DNA of 64,000 nucleotides from Mesorhizobium sp. YC-39 (lineage in GTDB: Bacteria; Pseudomonadota; Alphaproteobacteria; Rhizobiales; Rhizobiaceae). A program made the position numbers and the translations under genes. Location: the NCBI RefSeq assembly GCF_025753795.1, contig NZ_JAOWPS010000001.1, positions 868,001 through 932,000 on the forward strand, in the 5' to 3' direction. A model generated the notes under the pieces. That model was not told where the DNA came from. It saw only the letters and a program-made list of their open reading frames with translations, and searched no databases. Positions 7,602 through 16,806 of the stretch are shown piece by piece. Position 1 is the first letter of the stretch; each line of letters opens with the position of its first letter.

Positions 7602-8492
7602 GTGACGAACGGAATCCTGCTCGCCCTGATCGCCTATGCAAGCTATTCGTGCAACGATGCCGTTGTCAAAAGCCTGGGCGGGCAGTTCACCGTGTTCGAG
7701 ATCGGCTTCTTCTCGACGCTGTTCGCCGGCTTTTTCATGCTCTTCACCAGGCCGAACGGTGAGCGCTGGCGCGATTTCTGGCGCACCAAGCGGCCCTGGG
7801 CGGTGCAGGCCCGCGCCTGGGCCGGCATCGCGTCCGGCGTGCTCAGCGTCTATGCCTTCACCACCATCCCGCTGGCTGAGGCCTACGCGCTGATCTTCCT
7901 GGCGCCGCTCTGCGTCACCATCCTTTCCACCCTGATCCTCAAGGAGAAGGTCGGCCCCTGGCGTTGGGCGGCGGTGATTGCCGGCTTCGCCGGCGTCATG
8001 CTGGTGGTCAGACCTGGCTTTCGCGAACTGCATCTCGGCCATCTCGCCGCCTTCTGCGTCGCTTTCCTTGCCGCCGCCAGCGTTATCCTGATGCGATCGC
8101 TTGCCCAGCAGGAAAAGCGCACGACCATACTCGGTGTGCTGATCGGCTACGGCCTGCTCTTCAATGGCATCGGCGCCGCGGCCACTTCGTTCACGCTGCC
8201 GGACGCCAGGCAATTGGTATGGTTTGTCATATCCGGCGCCTTCACCTCCTGCGGGCAGCTGCTGCAGTTGCTCGCCGTCAAATACGCGCCCGCCAACCGC
8301 ATTGCGCCGACGCATTATTCGCAGATCGTCTGGGCGGTGATCCTCGGAGCGCTGTTCTTCCAGGAATATCCGGACGCACTATCGCTCGTCGGCCTCGCCG
8401 TCGTCGGCGCTTCTGGGCTGCTGACCATGGTGCGCGAGGAGGTGCGGCTCGGCACCGTCCGCTGGAATCCGTTCACGCGCACGAGGCTGTGA
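7602..8492 (+). CDS. EamA/DMT family transporter
   Basis: Inner-membrane drug/metabolite transporter of 296 aa with about ten hydrophobic segments arranged as two EamA repeats (about residues 3-135 and 145-285). Typical patterns are YAFTTIPLAEAYALIFLAPL in the first repeat and the NRIAPTHYSQIVWA segment in the second. The GTG start at 7602 follows GGAAGAA. Substrate cannot be predicted. It is divergent from the PIG-L gene, and hrpB follows after about 50 bp. Confidence 0.9.
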   Translation: MTNGILLALIAYASYSCNDAVVKSLGGQFTVFEIGFFSTLFAGFFMLFTRPNGERWRDFWRTKRPWAVQARAWAGIASGVLSVYAFTTIPLAEAYALIFLAPLCVTILSTLILKEKVGPWRWAAVIAGFAGVMLVVRPGFRELHLGHLAAFCVAFLAAASVILMRSLAQQEKRTTILGVLIGYGLLFNGIGAAATSFTLPDARQLVWFVISGAFTSCGQLLQLLAVKYAPANRIAPTHYSQIVWAVILGALFFQEYPDALSLVGLAVVGASGLLTMVREEVRLGTVRWNPFTRTRL

Positions 8493-8541
8493 GTTGCCCG
8501 ACCGGTTGCGCGTTGGCCGCGGCCGCTGATATGCGGGCTCG

Positions 8542-11118
8542 ATGAAGACGAAGTCTTTGCCGGAACTTCCGGTGTCCGCCGTGCTGCCGGCGCTCGGCGA
8601 AGCGCTGGCAACGCACAACAGCGCCGTACTGGTGGCGCCGCCCGGCGCCGGCAAGACGACGCTGGTGCCATTGGCGCTGCTCGATGCACCATGGCTCGGC
8701 ACGGGCAAGATCGTCCTGCTCGAACCGCGCCGGCTCGCTGCACGCGCCGCGGCCCGCCGCATGGCCGAACTCATCGGCGAGGAGCCCGGCGGAACGGTCG
8801 GCTATGCCATGCGCATGGAAAACCGTACCTCGGCCCGGACGAAAATCCTCGTCGTCACCGAAGGTGTCTTGTCGCGCATGATACTGGACGATCCGGAGTT
8901 GCCGGGCGTCTCGGCGGTCCTGTTCGACGAATTCCACGAGCGCTCGCTCGACGGCGATTTCGGCCTGGCGCTGGCGCTCGACGTGCAGGGTGCGCTCAGG
9001 CCCGATCTGCGCTTGCTGGTGATGTCGGCGACGCTCGACGGCGCGCGCGTATCCCGGCTGCTGGCAAAAGCGCCGGTGATCGAGAGCGAGGGCCGCGCCT
9101 TTCCTGTCGACATCCGTTATGACGAGCGGCCCGCCGGCATCGCTGTCGAGGACGCCACGGCCAAGGCGATCCGCGCCGCGCTTGCCGAGGAAAGCGGTAG
9201 CGTGCTCGCCTTCCTGCCCGGCCAGCGCGAGATCGAACGTACCGCCGAGCGACTGGCGGGCAGGGTCGGCGTAGACACCGATATCGTGCCGCTCTACGGC
9301 ATGCTTGACGGCAAGACGCAGGATGCGGCGATCAGGCCGGCGCCTCCGGGCCGTCGCAAGGTGGTGCTGGCGACGTCGATCGCCGAGACCTCAATCACCA
9401 TCGACGGCGTGCGCGTCGTCATCGATTCCGGCCTGTCGCGCCTGCCGCGCTACGAGCCGGCCAGCGGCCTGACGCGGCTGGAGACAGTGCGTGTTTCACG
9501 TGCATCGGCCGACCAGCGCGCCGGCCGCGCCGGCCGCACGCAAGCTGGCGTAGCCATCCGGCTGTGGCGGGCCGAGCAGACTTCAGCACTGCCTGCCTTC
9601 ACCCCGCCGGAGATCCTCGAGGCCGACCTTTCCGGCCTGCTGCTCGATTGCGCCGCCTTCGGCGTCGCCGATCCGGCGAGCCTCTCCTTCCTCGATCCGC
9701 CGCCGGCCCCGGCGCTCAACGAGGCGAGGGCATTGCTTCGCGCGCTCGACGCCATCGACGGGGCAGGGCGCCTGACGGATGCGGGTGCAGCGATGCGCAA
9801 GCTGGCGCTGCCGGTGCGGCTCGCCCATATGGTTGCCGAGGCCGCCAAGACCGGTCAAGCCTATGAGGCGGCCATGCTCGCCGTGCTGCTCACCGAGCGC
9901 GGGCTCGGCGGCGACGGCGCCGACCTCGAACGGCGGCTGATGCGGTTTCGCAGCGAAAGATCGCCGCGCGCCACATCGGCGCGGCAGCTTGCCGAGCGGC
10001 TGGCAAGGCAGGCTTCACCCTCCCCCTTGAGGGGAGGGTCGGCGAGCGAGCTGAGCGGAGCGAAGCGAGGGAGACGGGGTGGGGTCGCCGATGGTGTGCC
10101 CGAACCGACCCCACCCCGCTCCGCTTCGCGGATCGACCCTCCCCTCAAGGGGGAGGGTGCCGGAGCGCTCCTCATCCATGCCTGGCCGGACCGCGTCGCC
10201 AGGGCGCGCGGCGAGCGCGGCCGTTTCGTGCTGGCCAATGGCTCCGGCGCCATGCTCGACGCCGCCGATCCGCTGGCCGGCGAGATCTGGCTGGTCGTTG
10301 CCGACCTGCAGGGCAAAGCGCAGAACGCCCGCATCACCGCGGCAGCTGCGGTCGACGAGGCTGATATCCGCGCAGCACTGGCCGACCGGATCGAGACCCG
10401 CCGGGAAACCAGTTTCGACCGCGACCGGCGAGCGGTGCGCGTGCGCGAGAGCGTTCGCCTCGGCGCCATCACGCTGTCCGAACGCATGCTGCCGGCGCCA
10501 TCAGGCGCTGATGCGGACCGCGCCATCCTTGACGCCTTGCGCGAACACGGGCTGTCGCTGCTCGACTGGAGCAAGGAGGCGGAGACGCTACGCCAGCGGC
10601 TTGGCTGGCTGCATCGCGGGCTTGGCGCGCCCTGGCCCGACATGTCCGATGCCGCCCTCATCGACCGTCTCGACGACTGGCTGCTGCCGTTTCTTACAGG
10701 CGCCGCGTCCTTCGCCGCGATCGATCCGGGCGTTCTTTCGGCCGGCCTCATGGCCCTGGTGCCGCATGAGCTCCAACGCAAGGTCGAGGCCTTGGCGCCG
10801 ACCCATTTCGACGCGCCGTCGGGCAGCCATGTGCCGATCCGCTATGACGGGCAATGGCCGGTACTGGCAATCCGCGTGCAGGAGCTTTTCGGCCTCGACC
10901 GGCATCCCACAGTCGCCGGCGGCACCGTGCCGCTGACGCTCGAGCTTTTGTCGCCGGCGCACCGGCCGATCCAGACAACGCGCGACCTGCCCGGCTTCTG
11001 GCGGGGTTCCTGGGCCGATGTTCGCACCGACATGCGCGGCCGCTATCCCCGGCATGTCTGGCCGGAGAACCCGTTGCTCGCTGCTGCCACCAGCCGCGCC
11101 AAGCCACGTGGCACCTAA
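8542..11118 (+). CDS. hrpB: ATP-dependent helicase HrpB, with an in-frame palindromic insert
   Basis: DEAH-box RNA helicase of 858 aa. Motif I is APPGAGKTT (about residues 32-40), motif Ia LEPRRLAARAAA, motif II DEFHER, motif III SATLDG, and motif VI QRAGRAGRTQAG; the HrpB-specific C-terminal domain ends RGRYPRHVWPENPLLA. HrpB homologues are about 810-820 aa; the excess equals a 144-bp palindromic repeat (10016-10159) read through as 48 residues (about 492-540, beginning SPSPLRGGS) between the helicase core and the C-terminal domain. The frame is kept. HrpB's physiological role is poorly defined in alphaproteobacteria. It lies upstream of regB/regA, a common arrangement in this order. Confidence 0.93.
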   Translation: MKTKSLPELPVSAVLPALGEALATHNSAVLVAPPGAGKTTLVPLALLDAPWLGTGKIVLLEPRRLAARAAARRMAELIGEEPGGTVGYAMRMENRTSARTKILVVTEGVLSRMILDDPELPGVSAVLFDEFHERSLDGDFGLALALDVQGALRPDLRLLVMSATLDGARVSRLLAKAPVIESEGRAFPVDIRYDERPAGIAVEDATAKAIRAALAEESGSVLAFLPGQREIERTAERLAGRVGVDTDIVPLYGMLDGKTQDAAIRPAPPGRRKVVLATSIAETSITIDGVRVVIDSGLSRLPRYEPASGLTRLETVRVSRASADQRAGRAGRTQAGVAIRLWRAEQTSALPAFTPPEILEADLSGLLLDCAAFGVADPASLSFLDPPPAPALNEARALLRALDAIDGAGRLTDAGAAMRKLALPVRLAHMVAEAAKTGQAYEAAMLAVLLTERGLGGDGADLERRLMRFRSERSPRATSARQLAERLARQASPSPLRGGSASELSGAKRGRRGGVADGVPEPTPPRSASRIDPPLKGEGAGALLIHAWPDRVARARGERGRFVLANGSGAMLDAADPLAGEIWLVVADLQGKAQNARITAAAAVDEADIRAALADRIETRRETSFDRDRRAVRVRESVRLGAITLSERMLPAPSGADADRAILDALREHGLSLLDWSKEAETLRQRLGWLHRGLGAPWPDMSDAALIDRLDDWLLPFLTGAASFAAIDPGVLSAGLMALVPHELQRKVEALAPTHFDAPSGSHVPIRYDGQWPVLAIRVQELFGLDRHPTVAGGTVPLTLELLSPAHRPIQTTRDLPGFWRGSWADVRTDMRGRYPRHVWPENPLLAAATSRAKPRGT
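10016..10159. repeat. Palindromic repeat element translated inside hrpB
   Basis: Perfect 26-bp outer arms, beginning CACCCTCCCCCTTGAGGGGA at 10016 and ending at 10159, enclose an inner G/C-rich dyad (GGGGTGGGGTCG against CGACCCCACCCC). The element is 144 bp, divisible by three, and has no stop in the hrpB frame. It resembles the intergenic palindromes elsewhere in the window (13155, 22091, 57139), here caught in a coding sequence. Confidence 0.85.
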
Positions 11119-11181
11119 AGGCGGAGATCGAGGCACCATGGACCATCACACCATTCCCTTTCCCGGCTATAATCCCTGGCC

Positions 11182-12507
11182 ATGATCAACATCCTGCGTA
11201 CCCCCGACTTCCAGCAAAGCCAGCGGCTGCGCCTCAACACGCTGATCAGGCTGCGCTGGCTGGCCATCGTTGGCCAGAGCCTGACAGTGCTCGTCGTTGC
11301 TTACGGGCTGAAATTCCCGCTGCCGGTCAGCCTGTGCTTCGCGCTGATCGCCTGTTCGGCCTGGATGAACCTGCTGCTGACCTTCCGCTATCCGGCGGCG
11401 CATCGCCTGACCCCGGTCTCGGCCTTTGCCATACTGACCTTTGACAGCCTACAGCTTGCCGGCCTGCTCTATATGACTGGTGGCCTCACCAATCCCTTTT
11501 CCGTGCTGGTGACCGTGCCCGTGGTCATCTCGGCGGCATCGCTGCCGCTGCGGCTGACCGCGGTCCTCGGCGCGCTGGTGATGGTGGCGGCGAGCCTTCT
11601 GGTCTTCTTCCATCTGCCGCTGCCCTGGCACGAGGGCGCACCGCTGGAGATGCCGTTCATCTATGTCGCCGGCATGTGGATGGCGGTGTTTTCCTCGGTC
11701 GCCTTCACCGCCATCTATGCCTTCCGGGTGGCCGAGGAAGCGCGCCTGCTCGCCAACGCGCTTGCCGCCACCGAACTGGTGCTGCAGCGCGAGCAGCATC
11801 TGTCGGCGCTCGACGGTCTTGCCGCCGCCGCGGCGCATGAGCTCGGCACGCCGCTTGCCACCATCACGCTGGTCGCCAAGGAGATGGAGAAGGCGCTCGG
11901 CGAAGACCCGAAATACCGCGAGGACGTGACGCTGCTGCGTTCGCAGAGCGAGCGCTGCCGCGAAATCCTGAAGCGGCTCACCAGCCTGTCCTCTGAAGGC
12001 GAGGCGCATCTCTCCCGCCTGCCGCTGACCTCGCTGGTCGAGGAGGTGACGGCTCCGCATCGCGACTTCGGCATTTCGATCAAGCTTCGGCCTGGCGAGC
12101 GCATCGGTCCCGAGCCAGTTGGGCGGCGCAATCCCGGCGTCATCTACGGCCTTGGCAATCTGGTCGAGAACGCCGTCGACTTCGCCCGCAAGAGCGTCAC
12201 CATACGCTGGAGCTGGGATGAGGCCGCGGTCACCTTCTCGATCATTGACGACGGGCCTGGTTTCCCGCCTGAAATCATCGACCGCATCGGCGAGCCCTAT
12301 ATGTCGACGCGCCAGGGCACCGAAGCCGGCGGCGGCCTCGGTCTCGGTCTGTTCATCGCCAAGACCTTGCTGGAGCGCTCGGGCGCCACGCTCGATTTCC
12401 GCAATTCGAGCGGGCTGGGCGAGGGCGCCATCGTGCAGATAGCGTGGCCGCGCAGCGTCTTCCTCAATCCTGAATCAGCTTCTGCCACAATGTTCGACAC
12501 GGCCTGA
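11182..12507 (+). CDS. regB: Redox-sensing histidine kinase RegB/ActS/PrrB
   Basis: Membrane sensor kinase of 441 aa. Six hydrophobic segments occupy about residues 22-182 and include the ubiquinone-site heptapeptide GGLTNPF (100-106) that marks the RegB family. The H-box AAHELGTPLATI has the phospho-histidine at about 219, and the family redox-active cysteine is in SERCREIL (C259). The N-box is NLVENAVDFA, and the G-boxes are DDGPGFP and GLGLGLF. In relatives RegB/ActS phosphorylates RegA/ActR to control respiration, carbon and nitrogen fixation and acid tolerance. Its response regulator gene begins about 75 bp downstream. Confidence 0.94.
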   Translation: MINILRTPDFQQSQRLRLNTLIRLRWLAIVGQSLTVLVVAYGLKFPLPVSLCFALIACSAWMNLLLTFRYPAAHRLTPVSAFAILTFDSLQLAGLLYMTGGLTNPFSVLVTVPVVISAASLPLRLTAVLGALVMVAASLLVFFHLPLPWHEGAPLEMPFIYVAGMWMAVFSSVAFTAIYAFRVAEEARLLANALAATELVLQREQHLSALDGLAAAAAHELGTPLATITLVAKEMEKALGEDPKYREDVTLLRSQSERCREILKRLTSLSSEGEAHLSRLPLTSLVEEVTAPHRDFGISIKLRPGERIGPEPVGRRNPGVIYGLGNLVENAVDFARKSVTIRWSWDEAAVTFSIIDDGPGFPPEIIDRIGEPYMSTRQGTEAGGGLGLGLFIAKTLLERSGATLDFRNSSGLGEGAIVQIAWPRSVFLNPESASATMFDTA

Positions 12508-12583
12508 CAGGTGCTAAAAATTGGACATTGGCGCTTCAAAACTATATCTGCGTAAAAATCGGGCAGCAGGAATTCCAGAGACG

Positions 12584-13147
12584 ATGGTTGGCGACGAAAC
12601 GATTGGCGCAATGGTTGAAGGCGAGGACACCTCGCTGTTGATCGTCGACGACGACAAGCCGTTCCTGACGCGCCTCGCCCGAGCCATGGAAACCAGAGGT
12701 TTCCTGGTCGAGACAGCCGAGAGCGTCGAGGAGGCGGTAGCCAAGGCGCGTGCCAATCCGCCGGCCTATGCGGTGGTCGACATGCGGCTTGCCGACGGTA
12801 ACGGCCTCGATGTTGTCGCCGCCATCCGCGAGAAGCGCGACGATGCCCGCACCATCATCCTCACCGGCTACGGCAACATCGCCACGGCGGTGACGGCGGT
12901 GAAGCTCGGTGCCGTCGATTATCTGTCGAAGCCGGCCGATGCCGACGATGTTTTTGCAGCGCTCACCCGCACGGCGGGCGAACGCGCCGCACCGCCGGAA
13001 AATCCGATGTCGGCCGACCGCGTGCGCTGGGAACACATCCAGCGCGTCTACGAAATGTGCGACCGCAACGTTTCCGAGACCGCGCGCCGGCTCAATATGC
13101 ATCGCCGCACGCTGCAGCGGATACTCGCCAAGCGGGCCCCGCGCTGA
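12584..13147 (+). CDS. regA: Response regulator RegA/ActR/PrrA
   Basis: Two-domain response regulator of 187 aa. The receiver domain has the acidic cluster VDDD (about 21-24), phospho-acceptor D66 in VVDMRLADG, T94 of LTGYG and K116 of SKP. The Fis-type DNA-binding helix-turn-helix at the C-terminus reads ETARRLNMHRRTLQRIL, almost invariant in RegA/PrrA/ActR. A TTG at 12521 would extend the N-terminus by 21 unconserved residues; the ATG at 12584 gives the family's usual length. It pairs with regB just upstream. Confidence 0.94.
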   Translation: MVGDETIGAMVEGEDTSLLIVDDDKPFLTRLARAMETRGFLVETAESVEEAVAKARANPPAYAVVDMRLADGNGLDVVAAIREKRDDARTIILTGYGNIATAVTAVKLGAVDYLSKPADADDVFAALTRTAGERAAPPENPMSADRVRWEHIQRVYEMCDRNVSETARRLNMHRRTLQRILAKRAPR

Positions 13148-13473
13148 GCCCAGTGTCGTCATCCTTGGGCGTAGCGACGCAAAGCGGAGCGAAGACCCAA
13201 GGATCCATGCCGTGACCCCAGCGAAGAATGCAAACGGAGCAGAATACTGCATCGCGGCAACGCTCCGAAGTCACGGCATGGATCCTGGGGTCTGCGCCGC
13301 GTCGCTTCGCTCCTTGCTCCGCCCCAGGATGACGAAGCGATAGGTGTTTCGGCCAATTTCCGAGGCATGCGATCTGCCAATGTGAGCTCAATACGAATCT
13401 AGGCAGGCGCCTTGCGTCGCCGGCAACGACTGCGCATCATCCGGCAATAAGAGTCTGGGTGGAAGGAGGGCAT
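13148..13473. repeat. Intergenic region with a large palindromic repeat (13155-13338)
   Basis: Between regA and nhaA. The arms GTCGTCATCCTTGGG (13155-) and CCCCAGGATGACGA (to 13335) are complementary with one mismatch, and an inner pair GGATCCATGCCGTGAC / GTCACGGCATGGATCC extends the stem, giving a nested cruciform of about 180 bp. No gene is convincing inside. The remaining 130 bp hold the nhaA leader, with AAGGAGGG at 13463-13470 as ribosome-binding site. Confidence 0.8.
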
Positions 13474-14658
13474 ATGCGGGACGAGCGGCCAAAATCCATT
13501 TTCCGCGAATTCCTTGACAGCGAGGCGGCCGGCGGCATCATCCTGATGGCGGCCGCCGCCCTTGCCCTGATCGTCGCCAATTCACCGCTGGCCGAAGTCT
13601 ATTTCTCCGCCCTTCACGCCTATCTCGGCCCACTCAGTGTCTCGCACTGGATCAATGACGGGCTGATGGCGGTGTTCTTCCTGCTGGTCGGCCTGGAGAT
13701 CAAGCGCGAGATGCTGGACGGCCAGCTCTCGACCTGGCCACGGCGCGTCCTGCCCGGCGTCGCCGCTGCCGGCGGCATGCTGGTTCCGGCTCTCGTCTAT
13801 GTCGCCATCAACCGCGGCAACCCGGCCGTTCTGTCCGGCTGGGCGATCCCGACCGCCACCGACATCGCCTTTGCGCTTGGCGTGCTGTCGCTGCTCGGCA
13901 GCCGCGTGCCGGCCTCGCTGAAGGTCTTCCTCACCGCGCTTGCCATCATCGACGATCTCGGCGCGGTCATCATCATCGCGATCTTCTACACCAGCGGCCT
14001 GTCGCTCGCTTATCTCGGTGCGGCCTTTGCCATCATCGCAGTACTTGTGGTGCTCAACCGCATGCGCGTGATGAACCTGCTGCCCTATCTCGTGTTCGGC
14101 GTCATCCTGTGGGTGCTGGTGCTGAAGTCGGGCGTGCACGCCACGCTCGCCGGCGTGGCGCTGGCGCTGACCATCCCGCTCGAGCGCTCCGCCGGCATCG
14201 GCCATGATCTCGACCATTCGCCGCTGCACCGGCTCGAACACGGTCTGCACAAAATCGTGCCGTTCGTCGTCATCCCGATCTTCGGCTTTGCCAATGCCGG
14301 CGTCTCGCTCGCCGGCTTGAGCCCCGCCGCCCTGGTCGAGCCGCTGACGCTGGGCGTCGCCGCCGGCCTCGTCGCCGGCAAGCTGGTCGGCGTGTTCGGC
14401 TCCTCCGCGCTTGCCATTCGCTTCGGCCTTGCCGATCTGCCGGTCAATGCCGGCTGGCTGCACATGGTCGGCATTTCGTTGCTCTGCGGCATCGGCTTCA
14501 CCATGAGCCTGTTCATCGGCCTGCTCGCCTTCGCCAACGACGTGGCGCTGCAGGACGCAGTCAAGGTTGGCATCCTGGCAGGCTCGTTCATCGCCGCCAT
14601 CCTCGGCGCAGCGGTCTTGCTGATGGCGCCGGCGGTGGGCGAGGCGGAAGCGGACTAA
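13474..14658 (+). CDS. nhaA: Na+/H+ antiporter NhaA
   Basis: Inner-membrane sodium/proton antiporter of 394 aa with about twelve helices. Family hallmarks are the N-terminal [39 protein letters not shown] (unwound helix IV with its conserved TATD), and [13 protein letters not shown], which holds the ion-binding aspartate pair. The ATG at 13474 follows a strong AAGGAGGG; an in-frame GTG at 13459 overlaps that site and is rejected. Likely role: sodium export and pH homeostasis. The stop codon directly abuts a two-module hairpin repeat. Confidence 0.95.
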   Translation: MRDERPKSIFREFLDSEAAGGIILMAAAALALIVANSPLAEVYFSALHAYLGPLSVSHWINDGLMAVFFLLVGLEIKREMLDGQLSTWPRRVLPGVAAAGGMLVPALVYVAINRGNPAVLSGWAIPTATDIAFALGVLSLLGSRVPASLKVFLTALAIIDDLGAVIIIAIFYTSGLSLAYLGAAFAIIAVLVVLNRMRVMNLLPYLVFGVILWVLVLKSGVHATLAGVALALTIPLERSAGIGHDLDHSPLHRLEHGLHKIVPFVVIPIFGFANAGVSLAGLSPAALVEPLTLGVAAGLVAGKLVGVFGSSALAIRFGLADLPVNAGWLHMVGISLLCGIGFTMSLFIGLLAFANDVALQDAVKVGILAGSFIAAILGAAVLLMAPAVGEAEAD

Positions 14659-14760
14659 TGCATGTCGCGCAAAAGTGTGCAGTGGTTTTGCGATAACGAC
14701 ATGCATAAAAACAAGAACTTAAAGCGCGTCGCATGAATCCGTTCAAACGCGACGCGCTTT
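14658..14760. repeat. Two-module hairpin repeat, copy 2 (A then B)
   Basis: Module A: ATGCATGTCGCGCAAAAGTG with its partner GTTTTGCG..CGACATGCAT (14658-14706). Module B: AAAGCGCGTCGC with GCGACGCGCTTT (14721-14760). It starts at the last base of the nhaA stop and ends at the stop of the convergent sigma-factor gene, so it may also act as a bidirectional terminator. Confidence 0.8.
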
Positions 14761-15781
14761 AGACCGGCGGCAGGCCGAAGGCTGCAAACAGTTCGGGTCC
14801 GAGCGGCGGCACATAGATCGTCAGGGAAGCGATTTTGCCGTCGGCGGGCTCAATGACATGTAGCGAGTGGGGTCGCCAAACAAGGTCACGATGGTCCAGT
14901 GCATAGACCCCGACAGCGGGCTGGCCGTTGGCTCGGGTGGCTACCGTGCGATAGCCGGCAAAATTGCTCCATACGGTCTCGATGAAATCGCGGATCGCCT
15001 TGCGCCCTCGGTACCATTCCCGCCATGGCGGCATGTGGTAGGTGGCCTCCTCCCTCAAGAGTTCGATGAAGCCGTCGAGGTTGGCGGTCCGCCAGGCCCG
15101 CATGTAGCGTTCGAGCAGCAGGGCCTCTTCCGGACTGGACCGTGACCGCTGCACGGGGCGTCCGTGAGTGTATCGCTCGCCAAGCGTTGCGCGGGCCCGC
15201 TGCAAGGCGCTGCTGATCGAAGCGGTCGATCCACCCAGCAATTGCGCCGTCTCGACCGCAGACCACCCCAGCACGTCGCAAAGCAACAGGGCGGCCCGCT
15301 GCCTGGGCGGCAGAAGCTGGATCGCCGCGACGAAGGCAAGTTGCACCGCTTCACGGGCCTCGTAGCGTGCTTCCGGACCGGGCTCGCCATCAACGAGGTC
15401 CGGAAGCTCGGCGTCCGGATAAGGCTCCAGCCAGGTGAGTTCGGCGGGCCCGCCGACGGCCCGCCCGTCGGAGGGCGGCCGTTCGGGTTGCTGGAGAATG
15501 CGATGCGCCGTCGACCTCACCTTGATGGCGTTGAGGCAGCTATTGGTGGCGATCGTGTAGAGCCAGCCGCGAACCGAGCCTCGTCCGTCGAACTGTGACC
15601 GTGCGCGCCACGCCCGCAGGAAAGTGTCCTGGACGAGGTCGTCCGCCTCGTGCAGCGAGCCCATCATCCGGTAGCAGTGGAGCTTAAGCTCGCGGCGATG
15701 AGCCACTGTCAAGCGCTCGAAGGCCAGCCGACCGAGGATCGGCCGGCCCAATGGCTCAACAGGGCCAGGAGCGTCTGTCAT
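14759..15781 (-). CDS. ECF-type sigma factor with C-terminal SnoaL-like domain (SigG/SigX5-like)
   Basis: RNA polymerase sigma factor of 340 aa. Region 2 is AHRRELKLHCYRMMGSLHEADDLVQDTFLRAW; region 4 (about residues 150-205) reads LPPRQRAALLLCDVLGWSA and ends in a helix-turn-helix. Residues about 220-340 form a SnoaL/NTF2-like domain (RTANLDGFIELLREEATYHMPPW), as in ECF groups that replace an anti-sigma factor by a fused C-terminal domain. No anti-sigma gene is adjacent. The SDR gene immediately upstream on the same strand (42 bp gap) is probably co-transcribed and could be linked to its function. Confidence 0.9.
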   Translation of the reverse strand: MTDAPGPVEPLGRPILGRLAFERLTVAHRRELKLHCYRMMGSLHEADDLVQDTFLRAWRARSQFDGRGSVRGWLYTIATNSCLNAIKVRSTAHRILQQPERPPSDGRAVGGPAELTWLEPYPDAELPDLVDGEPGPEARYEAREAVQLAFVAAIQLLPPRQRAALLLCDVLGWSAVETAQLLGGSTASISSALQRARATLGERYTHGRPVQRSRSSPEEALLLERYMRAWRTANLDGFIELLREEATYHMPPWREWYRGRKAIRDFIETVWSNFAGYRTVATRANGQPAVGVYALDHRDLVWRPHSLHVIEPADGKIASLTIYVPPLGPELFAAFGLPPV

Positions 15782-15823
15782 AGGAAGCCCGCGGTGCTGA
15801 AGTCGGCTGGCATCCTGCGCGCC

Positions 15824-16570
15824 TCATGCCGCCGCAGCAAGTCCGCTGCCGCTCACCACGAAGGAGCTGCCCTGCGCCTGGCCGGTGGCGAGCGCGACTA
15901 CAGCCCGTGCGACATCGGCCGGCGTCTGCATGTCGGTCATGCTCGCCAGGAAGTCCGCTGGGCTAATGCCCATATAGGCCGAAATGCCGTCGATGCCGCG
16001 ATCGCCGACGCCGGTGCCCGGCATGATGCGTGCCGGCGAAAGCGCCATGAAACGCAGGCCGAAACCAAGTCGGTCGGATTCCTTCTGGCTATGACCGGCG
16101 AGGAACAGCTGCATGCGTTTTGCGCCGGCGTAGCCGCCAGAGTTCGGCGGCCCGCCGCTGAATGCCGCGCCGCTGGAGATCAGAACCACCCGGCTCCCCT
16201 GTTTGAGCCGGCCCTGGAGTGCAGCCTTGCAGAACAGGAACGATGCCTTGACGTCCATTTCCCAGTTTACCGAGAAGTCCTCCCAGCTCTGTTCCTGGAC
16301 CGGCGCGGACGGAGCGAGGGCGCCGGCGCAGATCAGCAGGACGTCTGGTTCAAGCGCGGCGAAAACCGCATCGGGCGCGGTTTCTTTGGTGGCGTCGACC
16401 GCAAGCGTCTTCACGCCTGATGTCGCCCGGGAGAGCTCTTTCAGAGCGGCTGCGCCACGAGCAACGGCAAGCACTGTCGCCCCCTCGCCAAGCGCGGCTT
16501 CCACGATCGAGCGGCCGACGCCCCGGCTGCCTCCGATGACGACGACATTCTGACCTTGTAACGATCCCAT
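15824..16570 (-). CDS. Short-chain dehydrogenase/reductase (SDR)
   Basis: NAD(P)-dependent Rossmann enzyme of 248 aa. The cofactor loop GGSRGVGRS starts at residue 13, the family NAG motif is replaced by CAGAL, the catalytic serine lies in LISSGAAFSGG, and the YxxxK pair is YAGAK. It is classical SDR in length. The C-terminus ends SSFVVSGSGLAAAA, close to the usual G-x-DGG region but without the aspartate. Substrate unknown. It lies upstream of, and in the same direction as, the ECF sigma gene. Confidence 0.88.
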   Translation of the reverse strand: MGSLQGQNVVVIGGSRGVGRSIVEAALGEGATVLAVARGAAALKELSRATSGVKTLAVDATKETAPDAVFAALEPDVLLICAGALAPSAPVQEQSWEDFSVNWEMDVKASFLFCKAALQGRLKQGSRVVLISSGAAFSGGPPNSGGYAGAKRMQLFLAGHSQKESDRLGFGLRFMALSPARIMPGTGVGDRGIDGISAYMGISPADFLASMTDMQTPADVARAVVALATGQAQGSSFVVSGSGLAAAA

Positions 16571-16710
16571 GGATCACCTCTCTTTCCGCCGCAGGACCAT
16601 TCCAGCGCGCCTGTTGGTAAGGACAGCCGAGGCGAGTGGAAATCATCGGTGAGGAATCAAAAATCTTTCACGGGCGATCGGCAAGGCCAGCGCCAAGGGT
16701 CGCGGCTGTC

Positions 16711-16770
16711 TCCTTCTCCCCGTTCACGGGGAGAAGGTCCCGGCGGGGGGATGAGGGCGGCGCAAACGCC
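16711..16770. repeat. Partial palindromic repeat
   Basis: CTTCTCCCCGTTCACGGGGAGAAGG forms a short perfect hairpin followed by GGATGAGGGCGGCGC, the right-hand half of the element found whole at 22091-22270. It lies in the 236-bp gap between the SDR start and the MmcB-like stop; the rest of the gap shows nothing recognisable. Confidence 0.65.
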
Positions 16771-16806
16771 ACAGGATGAAGCCCCGGCAGGCTGAGTCAG
16801 CCGGCC

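Noticed and set aside
10015..10160. Intein or domain fusion within HrpB
   Set aside because: The insert lacks splicing motifs and consists of a nearly perfect DNA palindrome, so a repeat element is the simpler reading.
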